Positions 8,769 through 17,619 of a DNA stretch of 40,687 nt are shown here, piece after piece. The stretch lies in assembly GCA_913048495.1 (NCBI GenBank), contig CAJWWA010000002.1:1-40687 (forward strand), given 5' to 3'. Position 1 is the stretch's first letter; each line of letters starts with the position of its first letter. The DNA comes from an uncultured Halieaceae bacterium (GTDB taxonomy: Bacteria > Pseudomonadota > Gammaproteobacteria > Pseudomonadales > Halieaceae). A program made the translations under genes and the position numbers. The notes beneath the pieces were generated by a model. That model did not search any database. It was not told the origin of the DNA and worked only from the letters and a program-made list of their open reading frames with translations.

Positions 8769-9135
8769 CGGCTTCCGGTTGCCGGCTGAGGATGTAATCG
8801 ACCAGCCGCGGTACCTCGGCCGGCGCCAGCGGACTGTGGAAGAGCATCCAGTTGCCCGGCACCAGCGCCTCGGTGGCGACGATCCAGGTGGTCAGCGTAC
8901 CGCGGTTCCAGGTCAGCCCCGAGGCCTCAAGGGCCGGGGAATAGCGATAGCCCGGCTGCGTGGCGGCGCGCCGGCCGGCCACGCCGTAGAGGTTGGGACC
9001 CACCTTGTGCGGGGCGCCGGGCGCCAGGCTGTGGCAGGCGGCACAGGCGGCGAAGGCCTGCTCGCCATCGAGTTCGCCGGCCTGCGCGCCGACCGCGGCC
9101 AGCAGCAGCGCGCCGAGGAAGCGCCGCGCTTTCAC
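8761..9135 (-). CDS. class I c-type cytochrome, exported
   Basis: Signal peptide; CAACHS heme c motif; GPNLYGVAGRRAATQPGYRYSPAL typical of small soluble cytochrome c; overlaps amine oxidase stop by 4 nt. Confidence 0.92.
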   Translation of the reverse strand: MKARRFLGALLLAAVGAQAGELDGEQAFAACAACHSLAPGAPHKVGPNLYGVAGRRAATQPGYRYSPALEASGLTWNRGTLTTWIVATEALVPGNWMLFHSPLAPAEVPRLVDYILSRQPEADG

Positions 9136-10514
9136 GCCAGTCGCCTCATGACCTCGAGGGCGGCGCGTTCACCGGACTCCATGGCGCCCTCCATGCCCGG
9201 GTTGGCCCGGGCCGTGTGCTCGCCGGCGAAGAACAGCCTGTCGCCGGGCAGCTGCAGCGCCTCGAAGTAGCGCCCCACCTGCCCCGGCCCCCAGAGGGCC
9301 CAGCTGCCGCCGGTCAGCGGCTCCTCGGCCCAGCGCACGACCTGCCGCAGTTCAGCGCGCCCGCGCGCCGCGGGGTTGAAGCGGAAGAAGTCATCGGCCA
9401 GCAGTTCCGCCGCCTCCGGTCCCCGGTAGCGGTCACAGCTGTCGCCGTTCACCCACACCGTGAGGTTGTAGCGCTCACCGCCCGGCAGCGGTCGCACGAA
9501 AAGCCGGCCCAGTGGACCGTTCGTCCACCAGCCCGCCGGTTCGCCGCTGTCCGCCCAGTAGGGCTCGCGCACGAGGAAATGCCCCTGGACGACCTTGTGA
9601 TAGGCAATGGCGACGAGCGCCTCCCGCTGTGCCGCAGGAAGCGCCGGCTCGAAGCGCAGCCCGCGCAGGGCCGGCACCGGCAGGGTGCAGACCAGGGCCT
9701 CGGCGCTGAAGTGCCGCCCGTCGGCAAGCGTCACCTCTACCCCGTCGCGCCGCCCCCGAACGGCCACGGCCCGCGCGCCCAGCACGGGCGGCACGGGCAG
9801 GGACGCCGCGAGCGCCTCGGGCAGGCGCATATTGCCAGCGGCCACCTCGCGCACGGGCTGGCCCATGGCGACCGCCCGACCGAAGTTCGCGCCCACGCGC
9901 AGCAGGCTGAGCATCGAGGTATCCGCCAGGCGGTTGCCGTAGCTGTTGTTGGCGTCGACCAGGGCGAGAGCCGCCGCATCGTAGCCGCGCTGGCCCAGGT
10001 AGTCCGTGGCCGCCACCTCCAGCGCGTCGTGGGCGCCGCTGCACCAGTCCGGCCCGGCGGCAACCGGGTTGTCCCGAAGCACCGGGCCCAGCAGGCGGGC
10101 CGGGGGCACGGCACGCAGCCGACCCGCCAGCGGATTGAAGGGACTGTCGGCCCAGGCGTCGGCGGGAATCTTGTGCCCGTCGATCGCATAGCCGCTGTCG
10201 AGGTTTGCAGGCGGGACCCTGAGCGGCACCCGCAAGCGCGTGGCGGCATCCAGCACCCGGCCGTAGTTGGGCCCGATCACGTTGGCGCCCGCCTCCGGGT
10301 GGCCCGGCACCGCATCGAGCGTCAACACGCGGCCGCCGACACGGCGCCGTCCCTCCAGGACGGTCACCCGGTGTCCCTGGGCCGCGAGCAGCGAGGCGGC
10401 GGCGAGCCCTGCGAGGCCCGCGCCCAGCACCAGCACCTCGCGTGGCGCCGCCGCCAGCGGGCGCGCCAGGGCCCCGGCGGCGGCCGCGGCCAGCAGCTGC
10501 CGGCGGTTCAGCAC
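9132..10514 (-). CDS. FAD-dependent amine oxidase family protein with Tat-type signal
   Basis: NRRQLLAAAAAGALARPLAAA (Tat-like), VLGAGLAGLAAASLLAAQGHRVTVLEGRRRVGGRVLT (GxGxxG), C-terminal RLFFAGEHTARANPGMEGAMESGERAA; GTG start. Confidence 0.9.
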   Translation of the reverse strand: MLNRRQLLAAAAAGALARPLAAAPREVLVLGAGLAGLAAASLLAAQGHRVTVLEGRRRVGGRVLTLDAVPGHPEAGANVIGPNYGRVLDAATRLRVPLRVPPANLDSGYAIDGHKIPADAWADSPFNPLAGRLRAVPPARLLGPVLRDNPVAAGPDWCSGAHDALEVAATDYLGQRGYDAAALALVDANNSYGNRLADTSMLSLLRVGANFGRAVAMGQPVREVAAGNMRLPEALAASLPVPPVLGARAVAVRGRRDGVEVTLADGRHFSAEALVCTLPVPALRGLRFEPALPAAQREALVAIAYHKVVQGHFLVREPYWADSGEPAGWWTNGPLGRLFVRPLPGGERYNLTVWVNGDSCDRYRGPEAAELLADDFFRFNPAARGRAELRQVVRWAEEPLTGGSWALWGPGQVGRYFEALQLPGDRLFFAGEHTARANPGMEGAMESGERAALEVMRRLA

Positions 10515-10517
10515 GAT

Positions 10518-10541
10518 AAAAAAGCCCGGCGAGGCCGGGCT
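10518..10541 (-). terminator. rho-independent terminator after the TonB-dependent receptor gene
   Basis: Minus strand AGCCCGGC-ctc-GCCGGGCT followed by TTTTT; perfect 8-bp stem and U tract. Confidence 0.85.
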
Positions 10542-10563
10542 GCGTACCGCGAGCCAGGCACCG

Positions 10564-13032
10564 TCAGAAGCGCGCCTGGGCGGTCACCCCGAAGTAGGTG
10601 TCGCGCCGTGCCGTACCCACGAAGTTGCGGCGCAGGGAGTCACCCGCGTCGGCGTAGCGGAGCACGAAGGGCGAGGCATCCTCGCCGCCGAGGTTCTTGC
10701 CCCAGAAGTTGATCATGTAGCGGTCGTTCATGAAGCCGAGCCGCGCGTTGATCACCTCGATGTCGCCGGTCTCCGCGAAGTTCAGCACCTGCGCGAAGCG
10801 GCTCTCTTCGTAGGAGTAGTTGGCCCCGGCGAACCACTCCCAGCCGTTGCCGAAGGGACGCCGGTACTCGATATCGAAGAAGGCCGTGTTCTGCGAGGTC
10901 CGCGGCACCTGGTTACCCTCGATGGAGCCGAGGGCCACCGTGTCCGTGGAGCACTCGGCACCGGGGAACTGCACGCCGGTGGAGCAGTTGGTCAGACCGT
11001 CGTCGGCGACGTCGTTGAGCAGACCCTGGTTGAGGTCCTGGCCGTCGGTGAACTCCGGATCGATATAGGCGTAGTTGGCGGTCAACGAAAGCCCCGGGAT
11101 CGCCGCCGGCATCCACAGCATTTCCAGCTCCACGCCGAACAGTTCCGCGTCACCCGCGTTGACGGTGGCGGACGTGATTTCGCCGGCGCCCTGCACGTTC
11201 TGCGTCAATTGGTAACCCTCGAGCTCGTTGAAGAACACCGACGTATTCAGCCGCAGCTGGCCGTCCAGGAACAGGCTCTTGCTGCCGAACTCCACGGACG
11301 TCAGGTCCTCCTCATCGTAGGAGGGCACGCCACCTTCGATGGCTGCCGCGCCGTTGAAGCCGCCGGGCTTGGTGCCCTCGGCGTAGAGGACGTAGAGCAG
11401 GTGATCGTCGTTGACCTGCCAGTCGAGGGTGATCCGCGGCGTGAACGAGTCGAAGGTCTCGTTGCTCACCGTGGTGCGGGTGATCGGCCCGCCGAGCACC
11501 TGCGAAATTGCCACCTGGTCGATTTCCTCCTCCTGGTAGCGCCCCTCCACGGTCAGCGTCAGCCGCTCGGTGAGGTCGTAGGAGACAAGGCCGAAGATGG
11601 CCCGGTTCTCGAGCTCGCTGCTGGAGCGATTGCGCGGCGGCGGGGCAACCGCCGACGGCGGCGTAACCGGGAAGGCGGTGATGCAGATCGGGTTGGCGGC
11701 GCAGATGGCCGCCTCCTCCGCCAGGCGCGCACCGAAGCTGGCCGCCGCGAGCGCGTCGGCGTTCGCGGGCAGGACCCGGTTGTCCGTGTTGCTGCTGTCC
11801 TGGCTGAAGTAGTAGGCGCCGACGCTCGCGCGCAGCCGGTCGCTGTCGTAGTCGAAGCGCAGCTCCTGCGACCAGTCCTCGCTCTCGTCATCGAAGGAGA
11901 AGGTGAAGTCGAGGGCGCCGGCGGTCACCAGGCCGTAGGGCGCCGGCGGCGGCCCCAGCGGGAAGCGGGCGAAGACGCTGGTCTGGAAGCTCGTGGGGCC
12001 GTAGTCCGCCTCGGTGATCTGGGTGGCGTCGCGGTCGTTCCAGCCGGTGATCGAGGTGACCGTCCAGCTGTCGTTGAGCTGGTGCTCGATCTTCAGGCTG
12101 AGCTGGGTCTGCTCGACACGGTCACCGGCATTCGGTGCCTGTACCGAGTAGTCCGAGGTGATATCCCGGGGCTCCACCTCGCCGCAGTAGTAGCGGCCGA
12201 GGCCCAGGTAGTAGGAGCCGTTGTCCTGGAAGCAGTTGTTCGCGGAGGCGGGCTGGCGGAACAGCGCCGGCTGCCCGTCGTCCAGTTCCGAGTAATAGGC
12301 GCGGAACCGGATGTCCGTGCGCTCGCCGGGCGTCCAGCGCAGCAGGCCCGAGATGGACTGGCTTTCCTGCTCGCCTACGCCCGCGCCGTCGAAGGTGCTG
12401 TTGAAGATCGCCCCGCGCTCGAAATAGCGGCCGGCGAGGCGGCCGGAGAGAACGCCGTCGATCAGCGGGCCGGAGACGGACCCGGTCACCTGGTACTGGT
12501 CGTCCTCGGCCACCTGCAGCTGGACGTTACCTCCGACCTCGTCGCCGGGATCCTTGGTGATGAAGTTGATCGCCCCGGCGTAGGTATTCCGGCCGTAGAG
12601 CGCGCTCTGCGGGCCCTTGACCACCTCCACGCGCTGCACGTCCTGGAGGTCGTAGTCGGCGATGGAGCCGGTGATGTAGACACCGTCGATGAAGTAGGCC
12701 ACACCGGACTCACCGAGGATGTTCGCCTGCCCCCGGATTACCGGGCGGTTGGCGGTACGCGAGAAATCGTTGTCGAAAACCAGCCCGGCGGTGACCTTGG
12801 CAAGGTCGTCGAGGTCATTGAGCGCCAGCTGCTGTATGTCGCTGGCACCGATGGCGGAGACGGCGACCGGGATATCCTGCAGGCTCTCTTCGCGCTTCCG
12901 GGCGGTGACGATCACTTCCTCGAGCACCGTGCTCTGTTCCTGCGCCAGGGCGACCGGCGCCGCGCCGAGAAGGCCGTAGGCCAGGGTACTGGAGGCGATC
13001 ACCGTCGCCAGTGGTTTCCTGCTAAAGGTCAT
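10564..13032 (-). CDS. TonB-dependent outer membrane receptor
   Basis: Signal peptide, VLEEVIVTARKREESLQDIPVAVSAIGA TonB box/plug, VVKGPQSALYGRNTYAGAINFITKDPG, C-terminal TYFGVTAQARF. Confidence 0.96.
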   Translation of the reverse strand: MTFSRKPLATVIASSTLAYGLLGAAPVALAQEQSTVLEEVIVTARKREESLQDIPVAVSAIGASDIQQLALNDLDDLAKVTAGLVFDNDFSRTANRPVIRGQANILGESGVAYFIDGVYITGSIADYDLQDVQRVEVVKGPQSALYGRNTYAGAINFITKDPGDEVGGNVQLQVAEDDQYQVTGSVSGPLIDGVLSGRLAGRYFERGAIFNSTFDGAGVGEQESQSISGLLRWTPGERTDIRFRAYYSELDDGQPALFRQPASANNCFQDNGSYYLGLGRYYCGEVEPRDITSDYSVQAPNAGDRVEQTQLSLKIEHQLNDSWTVTSITGWNDRDATQITEADYGPTSFQTSVFARFPLGPPPAPYGLVTAGALDFTFSFDDESEDWSQELRFDYDSDRLRASVGAYYFSQDSSNTDNRVLPANADALAAASFGARLAEEAAICAANPICITAFPVTPPSAVAPPPRNRSSSELENRAIFGLVSYDLTERLTLTVEGRYQEEEIDQVAISQVLGGPITRTTVSNETFDSFTPRITLDWQVNDDHLLYVLYAEGTKPGGFNGAAAIEGGVPSYDEEDLTSVEFGSKSLFLDGQLRLNTSVFFNELEGYQLTQNVQGAGEITSATVNAGDAELFGVELEMLWMPAAIPGLSLTANYAYIDPEFTDGQDLNQGLLNDVADDGLTNCSTGVQFPGAECSTDTVALGSIEGNQVPRTSQNTAFFDIEYRRPFGNGWEWFAGANYSYEESRFAQVLNFAETGDIEVINARLGFMNDRYMINFWGKNLGGEDASPFVLRYADAGDSLRRNFVGTARRDTYFGVTAQARF

Positions 13033-13108
13033 GACGAACCCCCGTTGAATGTCGTTATTGCTTGTCGGGCCGGAGCCCGCGTTCTCCCCTGTCCCCTAAC
13101 GCTAGTAA

Positions 13109-13129
13109 TGTTATAAACATATATCAATA
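13109..13129 (+). promoter_or_regulatory. predicted operator, motif copy 4 (TGTTATAAACATATATCAATA)
   Basis: Shared motif upstream of the receptor gene; also overlaps inverted repeat AACATAT-atca-ATATGTT (13116-13133). Confidence 0.6.
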
Positions 13130-13156
13130 TGTTGTTTAGGGAAATTCTGCCGCCCG

Positions 13157-14188
13157 TCAGTGATGGCTGTGGTCGTGGTCGTGGTCGTGGTCGTGATGGT
13201 GGTGGTGCGGACTGTCGTCGTGGTGGTGGTGATGGCCGTGCCAGTGGTCATGGCGGCGGCCGTCGGACTGGTGCTCGGCGTGGTCGTGGCCCGCTTCGCT
13301 GCCCCGCCGCTGCATGGTCTGCTCGAAATCCTCGGGGCCGTGCGGGTGGTTGTGGTCGAAGGACAGGGCCCACTGGTAGAGCAGCGGATCGCGCTGGTAG
13401 ACGCGCGCCAGGGATCGGTTGGCGTTCTCCACCGGCGTCGACCAGGGGTTGTAGTGGAAATGGTTGAACAGCTTCGAGTCCGTCCGCCCCAGCGCGATGC
13501 AGCCGTACTCGGAGGCAAAGGCGCCGTGGTTGATGTAGGCGGGTCGCCAGAAGTAACCCCCGGTGGGAATGTCACCGAACTGCATCATCCACGAGGTGCC
13601 CCAGAGGTGATAGGACTCCTCGGCGCAGTCGTGATACGAGATATTGTCCTGGTAGAAGCCCGGCGTCATGCAGTAGAGGAAGGTCATGGCGTGGGACATC
13701 GGGTTGAAGTTGAGAAGCTTGATCAGGCAGCCGGCGGCCACGGAGGGCTTGGCCACGTTGCCCATGGCCCAGGGGATGTCCATGTAGGAGTCGACGTCGT
13801 GGTACAGGTTCACCTGCGCCAGCGGATGGTGCTCGGTGGACTCCACGTGACTCGGCTCGCCGGTGTTCACCATCTCCAGCAGCAGGCAGCCCCCCGGAGC
13901 AGTCACTTCAGGCATGGCATAGCCCGCCGGAATGAAGAAGTAGTGCCCCTTGCGGCAGGTGCGCTCGCCGACCCGGAGTTCTCCCTCGATAACGATGAGC
14001 TCGCGCTCGGACCAGGCAAAGCCCGGGGCCTGGCGGTAGCCGGCGTCCAGCTGCACGGTCATGGAGCAGGCCCCCGTGTCGGGGTCGAAGCTCAGCATCT
14101 TGTAGTGCATGCCGCGGGCGAAACCGGGCAGCGTCATGTGCTTGAAGGCCGCGTCGCGGTCGCAGAAGGGCTCAATGTGTGGGCGCAT
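13157..14188 (-). CDS. cupin-fold protein with long C-terminal His/Asp-rich tail
   Basis: Bicupin-like translation (ELIVIEGELRVGERTCRKGHYFFIPAGYAMPEV); C-terminal HHHHHDDSPHHHHHDHDHDHDHSHH. Confidence 0.7.
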   Translation of the reverse strand: MRPHIEPFCDRDAAFKHMTLPGFARGMHYKMLSFDPDTGACSMTVQLDAGYRQAPGFAWSERELIVIEGELRVGERTCRKGHYFFIPAGYAMPEVTAPGGCLLLEMVNTGEPSHVESTEHHPLAQVNLYHDVDSYMDIPWAMGNVAKPSVAAGCLIKLLNFNPMSHAMTFLYCMTPGFYQDNISYHDCAEESYHLWGTSWMMQFGDIPTGGYFWRPAYINHGAFASEYGCIALGRTDSKLFNHFHYNPWSTPVENANRSLARVYQRDPLLYQWALSFDHNHPHGPEDFEQTMQRRGSEAGHDHAEHQSDGRRHDHWHGHHHHHDDSPHHHHHDHDHDHDHSHH

Positions 14189-14247
14189 GGTGTGTGTCCT
14201 CGTGTCTGTCCTGGCAGGCGGAAACGCGCGGGTGGGGAACGGCCCGC

Positions 14248-14547
14248 CTAATCCTCTTCGAGCTGTTCGTGGCCATACTTCCAGACCACCCGGTCCTCCC
14301 GGCCCGCGGGCTGCACCGGCAGGGCTTCCGGCGCGATCCGGACCTTGTCGTCACCGTCCTGGTTGAAGCCGAGCGTTGTGATGCGGTCGAAAAACTCCTG
14401 GTACCACTGCTCGCGTTTCGGGCCGAGTTCCCGCATCTCCTTCGCGATCTTCTCGAAGCGCGCCTCCTGCTCCACGCGCTCCTCCTCGATCCAGGCCTCC
14501 ACTTCCTCGGTCTTTTGGTGGTCGATGTACAGGTTCTTGAAACTCAT
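14248..14547 (-). CDS. small uncharacterised charged protein
   Basis: AGGAGG RBS upstream; sits in same-strand gene series between cupin and CoA-transferase; no family recognised. Confidence 0.6.
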   Translation of the reverse strand: MSFKNLYIDHQKTEEVEAWIEEERVEQEARFEKIAKEMRELGPKREQWYQEFFDRITTLGFNQDGDDKVRIAPEALPVQPAGREDRVVWKYGHEQLEED

Positions 14548-14614
14548 CGCTCTGCCTCCTCTTGCCTTTGTCCTCGTCTGCCCCTGGCTGTCTGTCTCCC
14601 GACGTCTGCGCGTG

Positions 14615-15820
14615 TCAGTCCGCGGGCCGGCGCGCTTCCCCCGCCGCGAGCATTGCCTCGATCTCCGCCTCGGCGAGACCCGCCTCCCGCAGCACCTCGG
14701 CGCTGTGCTCGCCGAGCCGGGGGGCGAGGCGGCGAATGCTCGCCGGCGTGCGCGAGAAATTCGCCGGCGGGCTGCTCATGCGCACGCGCCCCTCCGTGGG
14801 GTGATCGAACTCCTGCCAGAACCCGGAAGCCACCAGGTGCGGGTCCTCGATGAGATCATCGAGACTGTTCACCACCATCATGGGCACGTTGCTGTCGCCG
14901 AGGAGCTCGATCCACTCGGCGCGGTCCCGGCCGGCGATGATCTCGCCGGTCACCCGGTAGGACTCGTCGATGTTGGCGAGGCGAGTGGCCATGTCCGTGA
15001 AGCGCGGGTCCTCGACCAGCTCCGGCCGGCCGGCGACCTCGCAGAACGTGCGCCAGTGGTTGTCCCAGTAGGGCAGGACGGCGAGGTACTGCCCGTCACG
15101 GGTGCGGTACGGCCGGCGATGCCTGGCCATCAGCCGCACGTAGCCGGCCTTGCCGATGGGCGGTTCGAAGGTCTGGCCCCAGAGATGCTCGGTCATGACA
15201 AAGGAGACCATGGACTCGAACATGGGCACCTCGATCTCCTGCCCTTCGCCGCTGCGCTCCCGGTGCAGCAGCGCGGCGAGTACCGACTGCACGACCATGA
15301 GCCCGGTGGTCTTGTCCGCAATGATCGTCGGCAGGTAGCGGGGCTCGCCCTCGACCATGCTCTGCAGCACCGCCACCCCGCTGGCCGCCTGGATCGAATC
15401 GTCGAGGGCCCCCTTGTTGCCGTAGGGACCCTTGCGGCTGTAGCCGTAGGTCGCGCAGTAGACCACCTGCGGATTGACCGCGCGCACGGCTTCGTAGTCG
15501 AGGCCGAGACGCTGCATCGCCTGCGGCCGGAAATTGTGCACGACCACGTCGGCGTCGCGGATGATCGCCAGCGCCGCCGCCCTCCCCCGCTCGCTCTTCA
15601 GGTCCAGCGCCACCGAGCGCTTGTTGCGGTTGCAGGTCAGGTACAGCGACCCCATGTCCGCGTGGTTGCGGTGGGGCCCCAGGTGGCGGTTGGTATCGCC
15701 GGTCGGCGGCTCGATCTTGATCACGTCGGCACCCAGGTCCCCCAGCATCTGGCAGGCGTAGGGGCCGAGCACCACGCTCGTCATCTCGACGACGCGAACC
15801 CCGTCCAACGGGGCCTTCAC
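14615..15820 (-). CDS. class III CoA-transferase (CaiB/BaiF family)
   Basis: LDGVRVVEMTSVVLGPYACQMLGDLGADVIKIEPPTGD, catalytic Asp region GALDDSIQAASG; GTG start overlapping upstream stop (GTGA). Confidence 0.93.
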   Translation of the reverse strand: MKAPLDGVRVVEMTSVVLGPYACQMLGDLGADVIKIEPPTGDTNRHLGPHRNHADMGSLYLTCNRNKRSVALDLKSERGRAAALAIIRDADVVVHNFRPQAMQRLGLDYEAVRAVNPQVVYCATYGYSRKGPYGNKGALDDSIQAASGVAVLQSMVEGEPRYLPTIIADKTTGLMVVQSVLAALLHRERSGEGQEIEVPMFESMVSFVMTEHLWGQTFEPPIGKAGYVRLMARHRRPYRTRDGQYLAVLPYWDNHWRTFCEVAGRPELVEDPRFTDMATRLANIDESYRVTGEIIAGRDRAEWIELLGDSNVPMMVVNSLDDLIEDPHLVASGFWQEFDHPTEGRVRMSSPPANFSRTPASIRRLAPRLGEHSAEVLREAGLAEAEIEAMLAAGEARRPAD

Positions 15821-16683
15821 GGCAGCCGCTCCTCGAGCCCGTAGATCCGGCGCACGTTGTCGCGCAGGAACTTGCGGCGGACCTGGGGCTTGAGGCCCAG
15901 GGCGTCTATCTCGCCGAGGGTGCGCTCGAAGCGCAGCACCGGGAAATCGGTACCGAAGATGACCTTGTCCTGGCCGTAGGAGTTGATGTAGTGCACGACA
16001 CTCTGCGGCCAGTACCTGGGGCTGTGGGCGTCCGTGCAGAGAAAGACGTTCTCGTGCTTCCAGGCCATGGCGATCATCTCGTCGTGCCAGGGAATGCCCA
16101 CGTGGGAGCCGATGAGCTTGAGCTCCGGCAGGTCGCAGGCGATATCGTCCAGGTAGATGGGCCGGCCGACGGAGCGGCAGCGATGCTCTTTCGAATAGAT
16201 CAGCGACTGGCCCACCTGCATCTGGATCGGCACGCCGAGCTCGATGCACTTCGCGTAGAACGGGTAGTAGCGGGCGTTGTTCGGCGGCAGGTCGAACCAG
16301 TGCGGGTAGAGGTGCGCGCCGATGAAGCCGAGGTTGCGCACGGCGTCCTCGAGCGCACGGACCCCGTCCATGCCGGTGAACGGGTCGATACCCACCAGGC
16401 CGAAGAAGCGGTCGGGGTAGCGCGCTACCGCGTCCGCCACGACCCGCGGCGGCATGTGGTAGCAGCCCGGGAGTCCGACGCGCCCCGCCTTGGCGGCGAT
16501 CAGGAACGCGCACTCGATGCCAGCGGCGTCCATGCCCTCGAGCATCTGCTCGAGGCTGATGCCCGAGGAGTCGTGCTCACCCTTGACCTTGCCGATGAAG
16601 AACTCGTCGGTCCAGCCGGGCCGGTGGGAGAGTGCCTCGGCGGTCCAGATATTGACGACGGCGTCGATGGCCTTGTAACTCAT
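15817..16683 (-). CDS. amidohydrolase family (PF04909-type TIM barrel) protein
   Basis: AIDAVVNIW..., GSHVGIPWHDEMIAMAWKHENVFLCTDAHSPRYWP, VIFGTDFPVLRFERT; start MSYKAID with GGGAGAAG RBS. Confidence 0.87.
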   Translation of the reverse strand: MSYKAIDAVVNIWTAEALSHRPGWTDEFFIGKVKGEHDSSGISLEQMLEGMDAAGIECAFLIAAKAGRVGLPGCYHMPPRVVADAVARYPDRFFGLVGIDPFTGMDGVRALEDAVRNLGFIGAHLYPHWFDLPPNNARYYPFYAKCIELGVPIQMQVGQSLIYSKEHRCRSVGRPIYLDDIACDLPELKLIGSHVGIPWHDEMIAMAWKHENVFLCTDAHSPRYWPQSVVHYINSYGQDKVIFGTDFPVLRFERTLGEIDALGLKPQVRRKFLRDNVRRIYGLEERLP

Positions 16684-16693
16684 CCGCTTCTCC

Positions 16694-17425
16694 CTAGAGC
16701 CCGAGCACGGTGATGGCGAGGCCGCAGCAGAGCACGACGCCGCCCGCGATGGCCTGCCCGAAGCGGGCGAGGCCGGGGAAATGCAGCCGCTGCGCACCCC
16801 AGAGCGCGACCACGACGGCGCCGAGCATGGTGGCGATGGTCACCAGCGCGAAGACGCCCGTGACCGCCACGACACCCGCGGCGCTCTCGCGCGCCGCCGG
16901 GAACATGAGCAGCGGAATCAGCGGCTCGCAGGGCCCGAGGACGAAGACGATGAACAGCGCCCAGGCGACGAGACCGCGCTGCGGTACGCCGTCTTCCGGC
17001 GCATCGGGTCCCGTGTGGGGGTGGGCGTGTTGCGCAAGATGGTCGTGGGGGTGCCGGTGACGCAGCGAACCGTGGCTGTGCCAGTGGCTGTGTTCGCGCG
17101 AGCGCTGCGCGCGGCGAAGGCCCCAGCTCAGGTAGGCCAGGCCGAAGGCGACCAGCGCCCAGCCCGCCAGGTCGCCGCGCACCCCCTCGATCCACTCGAG
17201 GGTGCCGAGCTGGACGCCGAGGTACAGGCCCAGGAAACCGAGCAGGACGGAACCGACGATGTGGCCGCTGCCACAGAACAGGGTGACACCGAGAGCCCGG
17301 CGCAGGGACCAGCCACGGCCGCGGGCGAGGGCGACGAAGGGCAGGTAGTGGTCGGGACCGAGCAGCGTATGCACGAAGGCGATGGAAGCTGCCGCCGCCA
17401 TCAGGGCAATGATCTCAGGCGTCAT
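16694..17425 (-). CDS. Ni/Co-type or UreH/HupE-like membrane transporter with His-rich loop
   Basis: Hydrophobic; HTLLGPDHYLPFVALARGRGW and GSGHIVGS motifs; loop EHSHWHSHGSLRHRHPHDHLAQHAHPHTG. Confidence 0.68.
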   Translation of the reverse strand: MTPEIIALMAAAASIAFVHTLLGPDHYLPFVALARGRGWSLRRALGVTLFCGSGHIVGSVLLGFLGLYLGVQLGTLEWIEGVRGDLAGWALVAFGLAYLSWGLRRAQRSREHSHWHSHGSLRHRHPHDHLAQHAHPHTGPDAPEDGVPQRGLVAWALFIVFVLGPCEPLIPLLMFPAARESAAGVVAVTGVFALVTIATMLGAVVVALWGAQRLHFPGLARFGQAIAGGVVLCCGLAITVLGL

Positions 17426-17467
17426 GCAACGCCACCTCCTTCCCTGTGGCGCCGGGCGCCACGCTGA

Positions 17468-17485
17468 TGACCTATTGATAGGTCA
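17468..17485. promoter_or_regulatory. perfect 18-bp dyad TGACCTAT-TG-ATAGGTCA
   Basis: 8-bp perfect arms, 2-nt centre, in divergent intergenic region 17426-17619. Confidence 0.5.
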
Positions 17486-17556
17486 TTATGTTATTTATGG
17501 CCGGGAGGGCTTTGACCTGCATCAAGGTCTCTCGACCCGCACCCGGCAATATGTCA

Positions 17557-17577
17557 TATTCATATACCTATAATACA
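17557..17577 (-). promoter_or_regulatory. predicted operator, motif copy 5 (TGTATTATAGGTATATGAATA on minus strand)
   Basis: Shared motif; weaker match; adjacent AATATG-T-CATATT palindrome (17548-17560). Confidence 0.45.
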
Positions 17578-17619
17578 TTATTGCCCAAGGCGGCCCGCCG
17601 CCGCATGCTCCCGGTAACG

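Noticed and set aside
10267-13116. 949-aa plus-strand ORF
   Set aside because: Antisense shadow of the TonB-dependent receptor and amine oxidase genes; no recognisable domain
13160-13290. GTGGTC-rich stretch as a non-coding satellite
   Set aside because: It is the in-frame His/Asp tail coding region of the cupin gene
14615-16513. 632-aa ORF as a fusion protein
   Set aside because: The N-terminal part is an out-of-frame reading of the amidohydrolase gene; the CoA-transferase starts at GTG 15820 overlapping the upstream stop
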